Shown here in pieces: positions 45,064 through 53,092 of a stretch of DNA of 58,549 nt. Position numbers and translations under genes: made by a program. Origin of the DNA: an uncultured Prevotella sp. Lineage in GTDB: Bacteria > Bacteroidota > Bacteroidia > Bacteroidales > Bacteroidaceae. Numbering within the stretch: position 1 is the stretch's first letter; every line of letters starts with the position of its first letter. The notes under the pieces are model-generated. The model did no database searches and had not been told where the DNA came from. It saw nothing but the letters and a program-made list of their open reading frames with translations. The stretch is taken from positions 1-58,549 of the forward strand of contig CAMWVS010000013.1 in the NCBI GenBank assembly GCA_947177775.1, in the 5' to 3' direction.

Positions 45064-45122
45064 AACTTACGAGGATATAAATTTGGAGAAATCCCCAATA
45101 TTAAAAGAAAGGCCAGTCTCAG

Positions 45123-45174
45123 TGAACTGCACCCCAAAAAAAGTCATACACAAAACTTTTTGGGGTGCAGTTCA
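45123..45174. mobile_element. Two insertion-sequence-like ends back to back
   Basis: tgaactgcaccccaaaaa (from 45123) and aaaactttttggggtgcag, running to 45174, are inverted copies that form a 52-bp palindrome with a few unpaired central bases. The right half repeats the solo end at 43425-43453. The region between the two sites contains the RhuM gene and the pseudogene. Confidence 0.65.
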
Positions 45175-45220
45175 TAAACCTTAATTACGGCGCAGCATCA
45201 TTCCGACACGCCAGCAAGCA

Positions 45221-45592
45221 TCATTTCTTCTGGCAACACGCTGCCCCTTCCGGCGCCGGTTCAGGACACGTCTGCCGCTCTCCGGCGCAACATCCGCCGG
45301 CCTTTCCCGCACACGTTTTCAGCCGCGCCTCATAGTCAATCTTCCGGAAACCGGCGATTATGGCCTCCGGCGTTGTCTTGTCGGCGTCATACGTGACGGT
45401 GACGGCCTGCTGCTCAATGTTTGTTTCAATACGCTTTATGCCTTTCTCGAAGCGCAGATTGCTCTTGATTTTGTTCTCACAGCTCTCACAGTGCATCTGC
45501 GGCTGCGTCGTGAAGACAGCCTTCCGGATGTCTTTCGCCATGGCGGCGGCTGAGCCGAGCAGCATGGCGGCGATTAAAAGTCTTGTTCTCAT
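45221..45592 (-). CDS. Exported heavy-metal-associated (HMA) domain protein with Cys-rich tail
   Basis: 123 residues. A signal peptide (about 1-19, MRTRLLIAAMLLGSAAAMA) precedes an HMA fold: the metal site MHCESC has C35 and C38, and IKRIETNIEQQAVTVTYDAD with PEAIIAGFRKIDYEA complete the pattern. The last 30 residues add seven or more Cys (CAGKAGGCCAGERQTC, CCQKK), unusual for a plain chaperone. It lies downstream of the TonB receptor gene on the same strand. Together they suggest handling of copper or a similar soft metal at the envelope; the metal is inferred. Confidence 0.88.
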   Translation of the reverse strand: MRTRLLIAAMLLGSAAAMAKDIRKAVFTTQPQMHCESCENKIKSNLRFEKGIKRIETNIEQQAVTVTYDADKTTPEAIIAGFRKIDYEARLKTCAGKAGGCCAGERQTCPEPAPEGAACCQKK

Positions 45593-45600
45593 CTGAATGA

Positions 45601-45657
45601 TATTGTTGTTTCCGAATAATATTGTTGTTTCCGAATAATATTGTTGTTTCCGAATGA
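45601..45657. repeat. Three tandem copies of a 19-bp repeat
   Basis: tattgttgtttccgaataa occurs at 45601-45619, 45620-45638 and, with a g for an a, 45639-45657. The array fills most of the gap between the receptor gene and the HMA gene. Confidence 0.92.
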
Positions 45658-45697
45658 TATTTATAATGGTGTATCAAAATGGTCAGAACGCCGGCCG

Positions 45698-47923
45698 TCA
45701 TTTCTTTCCGATGTTTATCCTCACTCCCATATATGCCATCGCGCCGTGGACGGGACCCCATATCATTGTCGGGTCGAATGTCCGTGACCACGGGTCGGAC
45801 GCGCCGATGATGGGGTTCTTCTGACGGTAGGCGGTCAGGTTCTCGCCGCCTACATATACCGACCAGTGGCGGAACCAGCGCGTAACCTGCGCACTGAGCT
45901 GTCCGAAGGCCGGAAACGAGGTCTGCCACGACAGCGTTCCGTTGTCCGTGACGTATGGCTGTGGCATGCGGCCGCCGCCGTTGAGCTGGAATGTCACGTC
46001 GAACTGCCAGAGCTCAAGCGGCGTCTTATATGAAGCGGTGAGCAAACCCTTGTAGCGGTTGGTCAGCGGCTTTGTCATCAGGCGTCCGCCATAGGTGCAC
46101 TTGACGTCGCTCAGACGGTAGGCCGCCGTGAGCGTCAGCCCCTCGACCACGGGATAGGTGGCGTCAATCTGCATCGTGTGGGAATAGGAACGGCCGTCGA
46201 GATTGGCGATATGTATTGCGTGAGGGTCGCTGTCATAGTCGACGACGGCCTGATTGGAGAAGCGCGTATAGTAATATTCGGCGTTCATCTTCAGCGTCTT
46301 GCCCCAGAGCGGTATGTTCAGTGCCGCGCTCGCGCCGTAATTCCACGCCTCTTCCTGACGCAGGTCGTCAATCGTGAGTCGCCGGCCGCCGGCCAGCAGA
46401 TAGCTGTTTTCGGCCAAAGCGAACACCGTCCGGTAGCCCTTTCCGGCCGAAAGACGCAGGCTGATGACGTCGTGGGGCATCCACTTGACATGCACGCGGG
46501 GCGTCAGAAACGTTCCGTAAAGGCTGCTGTGGTCCGCACGCAGGCCGGCCATGACCGTCAGACGGTGGTTGAGATTGAGGGTGTATTGGGCATAGACGCC
46601 TGGAGTGGACTCTTTCAAGTCAGAGTCAAGAGGGATGAGTGAAGAGGTATGATTACCATTAAGAGGTGAGTTCAGGGGTGAGCCTGTGGGGGCAGAAGTC
46701 ATCCCTGATGAGTAATCATACCTCTGCAATCCTGACTCTGCAATCTGACCTGAAGAGTAATCATACCTCTGCACTCCCGACTCTGCAATCTGACCTGAAA
46801 AGTAATCATACCTCTGCACTCCTGACTCTGCAATCTGACCTGAAGAGTGATATCTGCTATCTGACCTCTGACCTAAGAAAGAAACTCCCGCCGAGAAGTT
46901 GTGTTCATGTCCGATGTTGGTCTCAAAGACCAGCGAGGCATAAACGTTCTTCTCGTTGATGTAGAGATGTTTCAGTCCGTAGTCGGCCGTCTGCTCGTGA
47001 AGTGAGGCCGACGTGAGCAGGGCGACGTTGGTTCCGTGGTCAGGATCGAGAATGAAGGCATGCTTCATGTAGCCTTCATAGCGGTCCGTGTTCTGCTCTA
47101 TGTTATACAATGTGTGAGGCCGAGAGGATTGGTTCAGACCATGATTGAGCTGGCCGCCGAGCCGCCGTTCCTTCAGCCAGCTGACGCCGCCGTGGAAGAT
47201 ATAGCGGTCGCCGGCCCACTGCCAGCGGTTGTCCAGATGCACCTGGCGCACCCGCGGCTGGTCGTAGAAGCCGTCACCGTTGCCGTCGTGCTCGTCGAAA
47301 CTGTTCTCATAGTGTGTCAGGAGCACCGTGCTCAGGCGGCTGTTGAGATGGATGTTGCCCGTTATGTTGGCCTCAACGCGGCTCTTCGAGTCGCCGAAGA
47401 GATTGACTTCCATACCGTCGGCATCCTCCGGTTTGAGGAAATCAATGTTTATCTGGCCCGTGATGGCCTCATATCCGTTCTTAACCGACGAGCATCCTTT
47501 GGAAACGGAGATGTTCTTCATCCACGGTCCCGGAACGTAGCCGAGGGCGTATGGAGAGGCTGCACCGCGATAGTTGGGTAGATTTTCGGTCAGCATCTGC
47601 ACGTAGGTGCCGCTCAGTCCGAGCAGCCGGATCTGCTTCGCGCCCGTGGCGGCGTCGCTGTAGCTCACGTCCACCGAGGGATTGGTGGTGAAACTCTCAC
47701 CAAGATTGCAGCAGGCGGCCTTGAACAGTTCGTGGCGTCCGATGCTGACGCCGTTCACCGGACCGACCATGCGGCGCGTGCCGCCCTTTGACGTCACCTT
47801 GAGTTCCTTCAGTCCGTGATCTTTCGAGGTCATGCCGGAGGAGTCGGCGTCATGAACATGCTGTGCACCTGCTTCGGCACAGAATAGCGCTGACAGCGCT
47901 GTCAGGATAATAGTTTTCTTCAT
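45698..47923 (-). CDS. TonB-dependent outer-membrane receptor with an in-frame 45-bp tandem repeat
   Basis: Active-uptake porin driven by TonB. A signal peptide (MKKTIILTALSALFCAEAGA) is followed by a His-containing mature start (HVHDADSS), a plug domain (KQIRLLGLSGTYVQMLTENL, GYEAITGQINIDFLKPE) and a beta-barrel ending VRINIGKK-like (here MGVRINIGKK, aromatic-poor). 741 residues, normal. At about residues 360-404 three copies of SGQIAESGVQRYDY+1 occur, encoded by perfect 45-bp tandem repeats (46711-46845); they sit between predicted strands, probably in an extracellular loop. ATG 47923 is chosen from the signal peptide. A TAATTTTG -7 box is at 47987-47994. Partner: HMA protein downstream. 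Confidence 0.92.
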   Translation of the reverse strand: MKKTIILTALSALFCAEAGAQHVHDADSSGMTSKDHGLKELKVTSKGGTRRMVGPVNGVSIGRHELFKAACCNLGESFTTNPSVDVSYSDAATGAKQIRLLGLSGTYVQMLTENLPNYRGAASPYALGYVPGPWMKNISVSKGCSSVKNGYEAITGQINIDFLKPEDADGMEVNLFGDSKSRVEANITGNIHLNSRLSTVLLTHYENSFDEHDGNGDGFYDQPRVRQVHLDNRWQWAGDRYIFHGGVSWLKERRLGGQLNHGLNQSSRPHTLYNIEQNTDRYEGYMKHAFILDPDHGTNVALLTSASLHEQTADYGLKHLYINEKNVYASLVFETNIGHEHNFSAGVSFLGQRSDSRYHSSGQIAESGVQRYDYFSGQIAESGVQRYDYSSGQIAESGLQRYDYSSGMTSAPTGSPLNSPLNGNHTSSLIPLDSDLKESTPGVYAQYTLNLNHRLTVMAGLRADHSSLYGTFLTPRVHVKWMPHDVISLRLSAGKGYRTVFALAENSYLLAGGRRLTIDDLRQEEAWNYGASAALNIPLWGKTLKMNAEYYYTRFSNQAVVDYDSDPHAIHIANLDGRSYSHTMQIDATYPVVEGLTLTAAYRLSDVKCTYGGRLMTKPLTNRYKGLLTASYKTPLELWQFDVTFQLNGGGRMPQPYVTDNGTLSWQTSFPAFGQLSAQVTRWFRHWSVYVGGENLTAYRQKNPIIGASDPWSRTFDPTMIWGPVHGAMAYMGVRINIGKK
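46711..46845. repeat. Three 45-bp tandem repeats inside the TonB receptor gene
   Basis: The units are 46711-46755, 46756-46800 and 46801-46845. All start agtaatcatacctctgca and end ctgacctgaa plus one base. Because 45 is a multiple of three, copy number can vary without a frameshift. Just left of it, 46635-46655 holds an inverted 21-bp exact match to 222-242. Confidence 0.95.
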
Positions 47924-47986
47924 CAATACTTTTTCTCTTACCATGTATATATAAAACAATGCAGGCGGAAATCGGATTTCCACCTG

Positions 47987-47994
47987 CAAAATTA
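47987..47994 (-). promoter_or_regulatory. -7 box (TAATTTTG) of the TonB receptor operon
   Basis: Fits TAnnTTTG on the minus strand, about 65 bp before the start codon at 47923. No cobalamin or other riboswitch pattern was recognised between them. Confidence 0.55.
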
Positions 47995-48198
47995 TATATA
48001 ACGTTCTGCAACCCGGTTGCAAATGACGCTCCGCGGCTCGGTCAAGGAGTTATAGCTCACAGCGGTCGATAAGGAATTGAAGACGATAGTCAGCGGGCGG
48101 AAACAAGACAATGACACCGGATATGTTCGTTTGACAAGACATATGTCTTCCCCCACCTTAGCGGGGAGTAGCCACTCCTTTGATTTCTCCATTCCGCC

Positions 48199-48969
48199 TC
48201 ACTTGCTCGTGTCCAGACCGCTGCGCTTTGGCCGGTGATAGCTCCGGTAGTCGTCGAGCGGAATCTCAACGTCCGGCTCCTCAAGCTCTCCGGCGTGGGG
48301 AAGGCGGAACTTCATGTAACGTATGTTCAGTCCGCGCTCCATCCACATTGCCTCATAGTAGGTCTGGATGGAGAGAATCTTTCGCGTTTCGTCGTCGATG
48401 CCGTCCGTGTGGTAGAGGTCTTCCGTGCGGAAAAGCAAGGGCAGACGGTTGTGCTCCACCATATAGGTGGTGTATGTGAAAAGGAAGTTTGAGTCGGTCT
48501 TCAGATGGATTGTGCCCCCGTCGGTCAGGAAACGGCGGTAGCGCTCCATGAACGACGTGCTGGAAAGACGCTTACGGTGATTCTTCATCTGAGGGTCACT
48601 GAACGTCAGCCATATCTCCTGAACCTCGCCGGGAGCGAAGAAGCGGTCGATTATCTCGATGTTGGTGCGCAGGAACGCCACGTTCTTCAGACCCTCGCGA
48701 AGGGCCTCGGTCGCTCCCGTCCACATCCGCGCGCCCTTGATGTCGACGCCGATGAAATTGACATCCGGATAGAGGCGCGCCAGTCCGACGGTATATTCAC
48801 CCTTGCCGCAGCCCAGCTCCAGCACAATGGGGTTGTCGTTATGGAAATATTCCTCGCGCCAACGCCCCTTCATTTCAAACGGCACCTGCTCAACAACGGA
48901 GTAAGGATACTGAAAAACATTCTCATATCTCGCCATGTCGGCGAACTTCTCTAACTTGCCTTTGCTCAT
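48199..48969 (-). CDS. trmB: tRNA (guanine-N7-)-methyltransferase TrmB
   Basis: Methylates G46 in the tRNA variable loop using SAM. SAM-binding motif I is [16 protein letters not shown] (about residues 48-63); [10 protein letters not shown] and [10 protein letters not shown] follow. The family motif [15 protein letters not shown] corresponds to the usual FPDPWPKxRHxKRR, with changes at Trp and Pro. The start at 48969 ([18 protein letters not shown]) fits a -7 box at 48993-49000; the frame to 49032 would include that box. 256 residues. Confidence 0.94.
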   Translation of the reverse strand: MSKGKLEKFADMARYENVFQYPYSVVEQVPFEMKGRWREEYFHNDNPIVLELGCGKGEYTVGLARLYPDVNFIGVDIKGARMWTGATEALREGLKNVAFLRTNIEIIDRFFAPGEVQEIWLTFSDPQMKNHRKRLSSTSFMERYRRFLTDGGTIHLKTDSNFLFTYTTYMVEHNRLPLLFRTEDLYHTDGIDDETRKILSIQTYYEAMWMERGLNIRYMKFRLPHAGELEEPDVEIPLDDYRSYHRPKRSGLDTSK

Positions 48970-48992
48970 ATATAAGTATGTATAAACTTCTG

Positions 48993-49000
48993 CAAAGGTA
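48993..49000 (-). promoter_or_regulatory. -7 box (TACCTTTG) of trmB
   Basis: TACCTTTG on the minus strand, 24 bp before ATG 48969; it excludes the longer open frame. Confidence 0.65.
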
Positions 49001-49146
49001 ATGGAAAAATTCAGAAATATGGTCTCCGCCACATAATTATACTGATTTTTCCATATTCATTCCACTCTTTCTATGTGCGGAGGCTGTCCCGATGCACATT
49101 CAAAGATATCCCATAACGCATTCAATGGCCTTTATGAAAGGAAAGA

Positions 49147-49181
49147 GCCCGCATGACCAATAACGGCCATGCGGGCTTTCT
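49147..49181. terminator. Terminator downstream of the DUF975 gene
   Basis: gcccgcatg (49147-49155) pairs with catgcgggc (49168-49176). T-rich sequence follows on the plus strand and CTTTC on the minus strand, so it can act in the minus direction after the DUF975 gene, and possibly both ways. Confidence 0.75.
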
Positions 49182-49216
49182 TTGCTTTCATAAGCAGCCG
49201 ATGGATTTCTCTGCGC

Positions 49217-49966
49217 TCAGTCCTGTATATTCAATCCCAATTCCTCGAAAGCTCTACGTGAGTCCTCCAAATCCTGTTTCACTTCCTCATAGAAATGAGC
49301 ATGGGCCGTATTTACGTATGGAATAAGAAGAAATAAACCTACACCGCACGTGAGAATACTCAATATGAACCAGCCTATCATACTGAGATCGAGCAGGAAA
49401 AGATCTGTCTTATAGTCCTCCATCATCTTCATACTCAGGTTTATCGCCTCATTATTCTTGATTTCCGGATTGTCTTTAAGTATGTAAGGCACCATCGCGT
49501 ATGAATAACACTTATAGAAATATATCACTAAGCCTGCTAAAATAGCTACACAGAAAAGAAAAGGATTCAGGTCTGCCGTCGCTACATATAATATAAGAAT
49601 GAAGATGATAGGTAGCATCATCCAAAGAATCATGTACAGCCCTACAAGAAACTCGGTCGTGAATATACGTCCGTACTGCTTCATTCCATCAAACAGACTC
49701 CCGACACCGACGTTTTTACCTCTGGATATCTCAAAAAAGAAGACTGAAAATCCCCATGACACTGGCAGAAACGCTATTTGCCACACGGAACTGAACAGTC
49801 TATCAACGGCGGCAGGCAAAAAACTGGATGTGTCTAAACATAAACCGACGACGATTGGAGGTAGACAAATTAACAGAAAGTAAACTAACGTAGCAACAGC
49901 ACCTTTACCCCAATTCCCTTTGAGCGACGTCAGCGCTCTTTCCTTGTAAACTTTGATTGATTCCAT
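49217..49966 (-). CDS. DUF975 family membrane protein
   Basis: 249 residues with about five or six hydrophobic segments. The start MESIKVYKERALTSLKGNWG followed by KGAVATLVYFLLICLPPIVV is the DUF975 pattern of a short amphipathic N terminus and first helix. A second conserved stretch is FLPVSWGFSVFFFEISRGK with VGVGSLFDGMKQYGRIF. The family is membrane-bound and of unknown function. A -7 box (TACCTTTG, 50009-50016, minus) precedes it. Confidence 0.87.
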   Translation of the reverse strand: MESIKVYKERALTSLKGNWGKGAVATLVYFLLICLPPIVVGLCLDTSSFLPAAVDRLFSSVWQIAFLPVSWGFSVFFFEISRGKNVGVGSLFDGMKQYGRIFTTEFLVGLYMILWMMLPIIFILILYVATADLNPFLFCVAILAGLVIYFYKCYSYAMVPYILKDNPEIKNNEAINLSMKMMEDYKTDLFLLDLSMIGWFILSILTCGVGLFLLIPYVNTAHAHFYEEVKQDLEDSRRAFEELGLNIQD

Positions 49967-50008
49967 ATTTATTATACTTAATAGATTTGTTATTTTATCA
50001 TTTGCTTA

Positions 50009-50016
50009 CAAAGGTA
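50009..50016 (-). promoter_or_regulatory. -7 box (TACCTTTG) of the DUF975 gene
   Basis: TACCTTTG on the minus strand, about 43 bp before the start codon at 49966. Confidence 0.6.
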
Positions 50017-50089
50017 AATACAATTTATTAAAATTCCCCCCCGAATGTTATATTGTGTTAACGACTGTATTTTCCCATAATTGAAAAAA

Positions 50090-50118
50090 GGGAAGCGGAG
50101 ATTCTGCCTCCGCTTCCC
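50090..50118 (-). terminator. Terminator after the YhcG-family gene
   Basis: gggaagcggag (50090-50100) and ctccgcttccc (50108-50118) are exact complements with a 7-nt loop. On the minus strand a T-run follows (read from gaaaaaag at about 50083-50090). It was probably the original ilvE terminator, because a copy of the ilvE 3' end lies just upstream. Confidence 0.85.
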
Positions 50119-50145
50119 TTGCATATATAAAGTATATGTCAATTC

Positions 50146-50184
50146 TTATTCTATCACCACCGTTGTCCAGCCGTGACGGTCCTC
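50146..50184. repeat. Duplicated 3' end of ilvE (direct repeat 1 of 2)
   Basis: These 39 bases match 51463-51501, the true ilvE end, at 38 positions. On the minus strand the copy encodes EDRHGWTTVVIE and a stop, exactly the ilvE C terminus. It lies directly after the YhcG-family gene, whose stop codon overlaps its edge by two bases. Confidence 0.95.
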
Positions 50185-51217
50185 ACGGGCGCCCGTTTTC
50201 ATGCTGTTCCAAGAAGAAACGCTTCTGTTGTTCAATCTCATTACGCAGTTCCTCTTCTGTCGGCATATATGTCATATATTTGGCTGCATAAAGCTGATCA
50301 CTGTCATGAAGCACCGAATATCTGGCTATTGTGGAGTCCGTATTGGTACATAACAGGACTCCTATGGTCGGAGCATCATCCGCACCTTTCACCAAATCAT
50401 CATACATACGGACATACATATCCAGCTGACCGACATCCTGATGTGTCAGTTGGTGAGTCTTCAATTCAAAAATAACAAACCGTTTCATCTTGAAATTGTA
50501 AAAAACCAAATCTATATAGAAATCCGCCGTATCGGTAACGATATGCTGCTGCCGTTCAACAAATGCGAATCCGCGTCCAAGTTCAAGAATGAATCTTTCG
50601 AGATTGTCAACAAGAGCCTGTTCAAGCTGAGATTCCGAATAGTTATTTTCCCTACGGAATCCCATGAACTCCGCCACCATCGGGTTCTTGATATATTCCA
50701 TCGGGTCGGACTCGCTTTGGGGTGCAACCACGGATATGCCCTCACGTTGTGCGGCAAGCCTCCGTTCGTAATACTGTGTAGCGATATTACGGTCAAGGGT
50801 TTTGACGCTCCACATATCGTCGGCAGCCGTCTTCAGATACCATTCACGGGCTTCAGGGCTGCCGACGGACAGGATACGCCTGATATGCGACCAAGTCAGA
50901 TTTTGCACACGCGTGTGCAAAATCTCCGTTTCTTGAAATTCAAGATAGAATTTCCGGTAATAAGCCAGATTGCGGCGACCATATCCAGAACCATATTCCG
51001 AGGTCAATCTGTCAGCGAGAGCAGGAATGATTGCCTTGCCATAATCAGCACGGGCGTTACCTTGCTGCTCTTCTTCAACAATCCGCCGGCCTATGTTCCA
51101 GTAGGTCATAATGGCAATCTGACCGGCCGCGGCAAAAGCCTGCCGACGTCCGTTATCAATAATGGAACAAACATCGGCAACCAATGAACTTGATATGACA
51201 ATATCATTATTTCCCAT
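50183..51217 (-). CDS. YhcG / DUF1016 family protein with predicted PD-(D/E)xK nuclease domain
   Basis: 344 residues. The N-terminal DUF1016 region is clear (YWNIGRRIVEEEQQGNARAD, YGKAIIPALADRLTSEYGSG, YGRRNLAYYRKFYLEF). The C-terminal half has the nuclease-like core DTADFYIDLVFYNFKMKRFV followed by IFELKTHQLTHQDVGQLDMY, with Asp and Glu-x-Lys in the expected order. DUF1016 proteins are thought to be DNA nucleases linked to genome defence or recombination; no target is proven here. The ATG at 51217 is preferred over 51373 because upstream codons look non-coding. The gene lies between two copies of the ilvE 3' end. Confidence 0.9.
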   Translation of the reverse strand: MGNNDIVISSSLVADVCSIIDNGRRQAFAAAGQIAIMTYWNIGRRIVEEEQQGNARADYGKAIIPALADRLTSEYGSGYGRRNLAYYRKFYLEFQETEILHTRVQNLTWSHIRRILSVGSPEAREWYLKTAADDMWSVKTLDRNIATQYYERRLAAQREGISVVAPQSESDPMEYIKNPMVAEFMGFRRENNYSESQLEQALVDNLERFILELGRGFAFVERQQHIVTDTADFYIDLVFYNFKMKRFVIFELKTHQLTHQDVGQLDMYVRMYDDLVKGADDAPTIGVLLCTNTDSTIARYSVLHDSDQLYAAKYMTYMPTEEELRNEIEQQKRFFLEQHENGRP

Positions 51218-51296
51218 AATCCAATCCGTTATAATACCACCTCTTCTCTTCCCGGCATGCGGTTTTATTATGGCCCGGCTCCCGTTATTCAAAAAA

Positions 51297-51447
51297 GAGG
51301 GTGTGTCAAAATACAGATGAAGCACATCCTGGAGACAGTCCCTTGTATCTGTACGTCTGTTGCCTGTTGACAATCAGCGCTTGTCGAGCGGACAAATACA
51401 AGAACATGTACCTGAATTGTGCATAAATCTTATTTTAACACACCCTC
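51297..51447. mobile_element. 151-bp MITE-like element with 16-bp terminal inverted repeats
   Basis: gagggtgtgtcaaaat (51297-51312) and attttaacacaccctc (51432-51447) are complementary at 15 of 16 positions. The interior (no gene) contains gcggacaaatacaagaac, the core of the repeat family at 127-153 and 31215-31299. The end sequence resembles ends of known insertion sequences, but I cannot name the family. Confidence 0.7.
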
Positions 51448-51462
51448 AACACGTCCATCGTA

Positions 51463-51501
51463 TTATTCAATCACCACCGTTGTCCAGCCGTGACGGTCCT
51501 C
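51463..51501. repeat. Original 3' end of ilvE (direct repeat 2 of 2)
   Basis: The 39-bp partner of 50146-50184; the only difference is one base in the codon for the penultimate residue (silent, Ile). The interval between the two copies is about 1.3 kb. Confidence 0.95.
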
Positions 51502-52485
51502 GACGATGCCATACTGTATGCCGCGCAGCGTGTCATAGAGCTTGCGGGAGATGGGACCTGGCTGTCCGTCGGCGCTGAAAGTATAGCGCTTTCCGTTGTC
51601 CAGATCGTCGATGTAGGAAATGGGTGATATGACGGCCGCCGTGCCGCAGGCACCGGCTTCCTCGAATGTCTCAAGCTCCTCTTCGGGTATGGGACGGCGC
51701 TCGACCTTCATGCCGAGGTCCTCGGCCACCTGCATGAGGCTCTTGTTGGTGATGCTGGGCAGGATTGAGGTCGATTCGGGCGTGACGTATGTGTTGTCCT
51801 TTATGCCGAAGAAGTTGGCTGCTCCGCATTCGTCGATATATTTCTTTTCCTTCGCGTCAAGGTAGAACTCGCAGGCATAGCCTTTCTCGTGGGCCAGGTT
51901 GTTGGCGTAGAGCGACGCCGCATAGTTTCCGCCGACCTTATATTTTCCAGTGCCGAGCGGTGCCGAGCGGTCGTAGTCGCGGACGATGACGTAGGGATTG
52001 GTCGAGAATCCGCCCTTGAAGTAAGGTCCGACCGGGGTGACGAAGATAAGGAAGAGATATTCCGTTGCGGGATGGACACCCACCTGTGCCGACATGCCGA
52101 TGAGCAGCGGACGGATGTAGAGCGTCGCTCCGCTTTCGTAGGTCGGGATGTACTCCTGATTGAGACGCACGACTTTCTTCACCATTTCGGTGAAAAGTTC
52201 TGTCGGAACCTCGGGCATGAGTATGCCGCGGCAGGTGCTCTGCAGACGGGCGGCATTCTCCTCCATGCGGAAGACGCGCACCTTTCCGTCAGGACAGCGG
52301 TAGGCTTTGAGTCCCTCGAAAGCCTCCTGACCGTAGTGAAGGCAAGTGGCGGCCATGTGCATGTTGATATATTCGTCGGAGCAGACTTCGACTTCTCCCC
52401 ATTTCCCGTCGCGGTAGTAGCACCGAACATTATAGTCTGTCGGTCTGTAACCGAACGACAGGTTTGACCAATCTAAATTCTTCAT
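51463..52485 (-). CDS. ilvE: Branched-chain amino acid aminotransferase
   Basis: Last step of Leu, Ile and Val synthesis and first step of their breakdown; PLP fold-type IV. Start MKNLDWSNLSFGYRPTDYNV at 52485. Characteristic parts: LHYGQEAFEGLKAYRCPDGK, RPLLIGMSAQVGVHPATEYL, GTGKYKVGGNYAASLYANNL with the PLP Lys in KVGGNYA, and ECGAANFFGIKDN. 340 residues. The final 13 codons occur again at 50146-50184, beyond the YhcG-family gene. Promoter at 52524-52554. Confidence 0.95.
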   Translation of the reverse strand: MKNLDWSNLSFGYRPTDYNVRCYYRDGKWGEVEVCSDEYINMHMAATCLHYGQEAFEGLKAYRCPDGKVRVFRMEENAARLQSTCRGILMPEVPTELFTEMVKKVVRLNQEYIPTYESGATLYIRPLLIGMSAQVGVHPATEYLFLIFVTPVGPYFKGGFSTNPYVIVRDYDRSAPLGTGKYKVGGNYAASLYANNLAHEKGYACEFYLDAKEKKYIDECGAANFFGIKDNTYVTPESTSILPSITNKSLMQVAEDLGMKVERRPIPEEELETFEEAGACGTAAVISPISYIDDLDNGKRYTFSADGQPGPISRKLYDTLRGIQYGIVEDRHGWTTVVIE

Positions 52486-52523
52486 ATAAAAATGGTTTTT
52501 ATGTTTATATCCGTGAAGTGTTG

Positions 52524-52554
52524 CAAAAATAGCGAAAATATTGGTTTTGTGCAA
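52524..52554 (-). promoter_or_regulatory. Promoter of ilvE
   Basis: Minus strand: TTG (52554-52552), 20 nt, TATTTTTG (52531-52524). Transcription would begin near 52516, giving a leader of about 30 nt. Confidence 0.78.
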
Positions 52555-52873
52555 CAATTTGATAAATAAAATTGCGGATTTACGGGCGAATTATTAATGT
52601 ATGGCGCATTCTGTAACAGCGTTCCCGGTCTTCCGTTAGCAGAAATACCGTGCAAGGACGGGAAATAATCCCGGATGAGCAGAATCAGCCGGCACTGCGG
52701 CGGTTGCGACAAGTCGTGCCACGGCAAATGAACATTCAGTCGAATGTGAAGACAAGGAATATCTTTGAAAAACAAACACTTACCGCCGGGAGAACGCCCG
52801 TAACACCAATACCCCATCCCTATCACACGGCTATTCCATTCAGGCAATAGAATAGACACAAAAAACAGCTTTT
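52555..52873. other. Intergenic stretch between ilvE and the palindrome array
   Basis: About 320 bp. Short frames occur on both strands (for example 52650-52850) but have no start context or composition that supports them. No other feature seen. Confidence 0.5.
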
Positions 52874-52958
52874 GTTACACGGCCCGCGTAACGTTGTTAC
52901 ATGGCCCACGTAACATCGTTACACGGCTCATGTAACGGTGTTACACGGGCCGTGTAAC
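52874..52958. repeat. Four 19-bp palindromes at exact 22-bp spacing
   Basis: The units gttacacgg-n-ccgtgtaac lie at 52874-52892, 52896-52914, 52918-52936 and 52940-52958, with 3-nt spacers gtt, atc and ggt. Unit 4 is a perfect palindrome; the others have compensating or single changes. They lie about 75 bp before the -33 element of the topoisomerase gene. Operator array, protein-binding repeat and simple dispersed repeat are all possible. Confidence 0.9.
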
Positions 52959-53033
52959 ATTGATATGCAAATGAAAGAGCCGTGTCCCTATCACAACTTC
53001 TCACAACTTCTTCCGCTCTCTTTTTCCCCTTTT

Positions 53034-53065
53034 TTTGGCACTCTCGTTTTTTTTCAGTAACTTTG
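53034..53065 (+). promoter_or_regulatory. Promoter of the topoisomerase IV subunit A gene
   Basis: TTTG (53034-53037), 20 nt, TAACTTTG (53058-53065); the ATG at 53093 follows a leader of about 20 nt. The box lies inside the longer open frame starting at 52982, which is therefore not used. Confidence 0.82.
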
Positions 53066-53092
53066 AGGCTTGAAAAGAAAGCATTTGACTAT

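Noticed and set aside
52650..52850. 66-residue plus-strand open frame
   Set aside because: No promoter or start context, no resemblance to a protein, and it overlaps other short frames.
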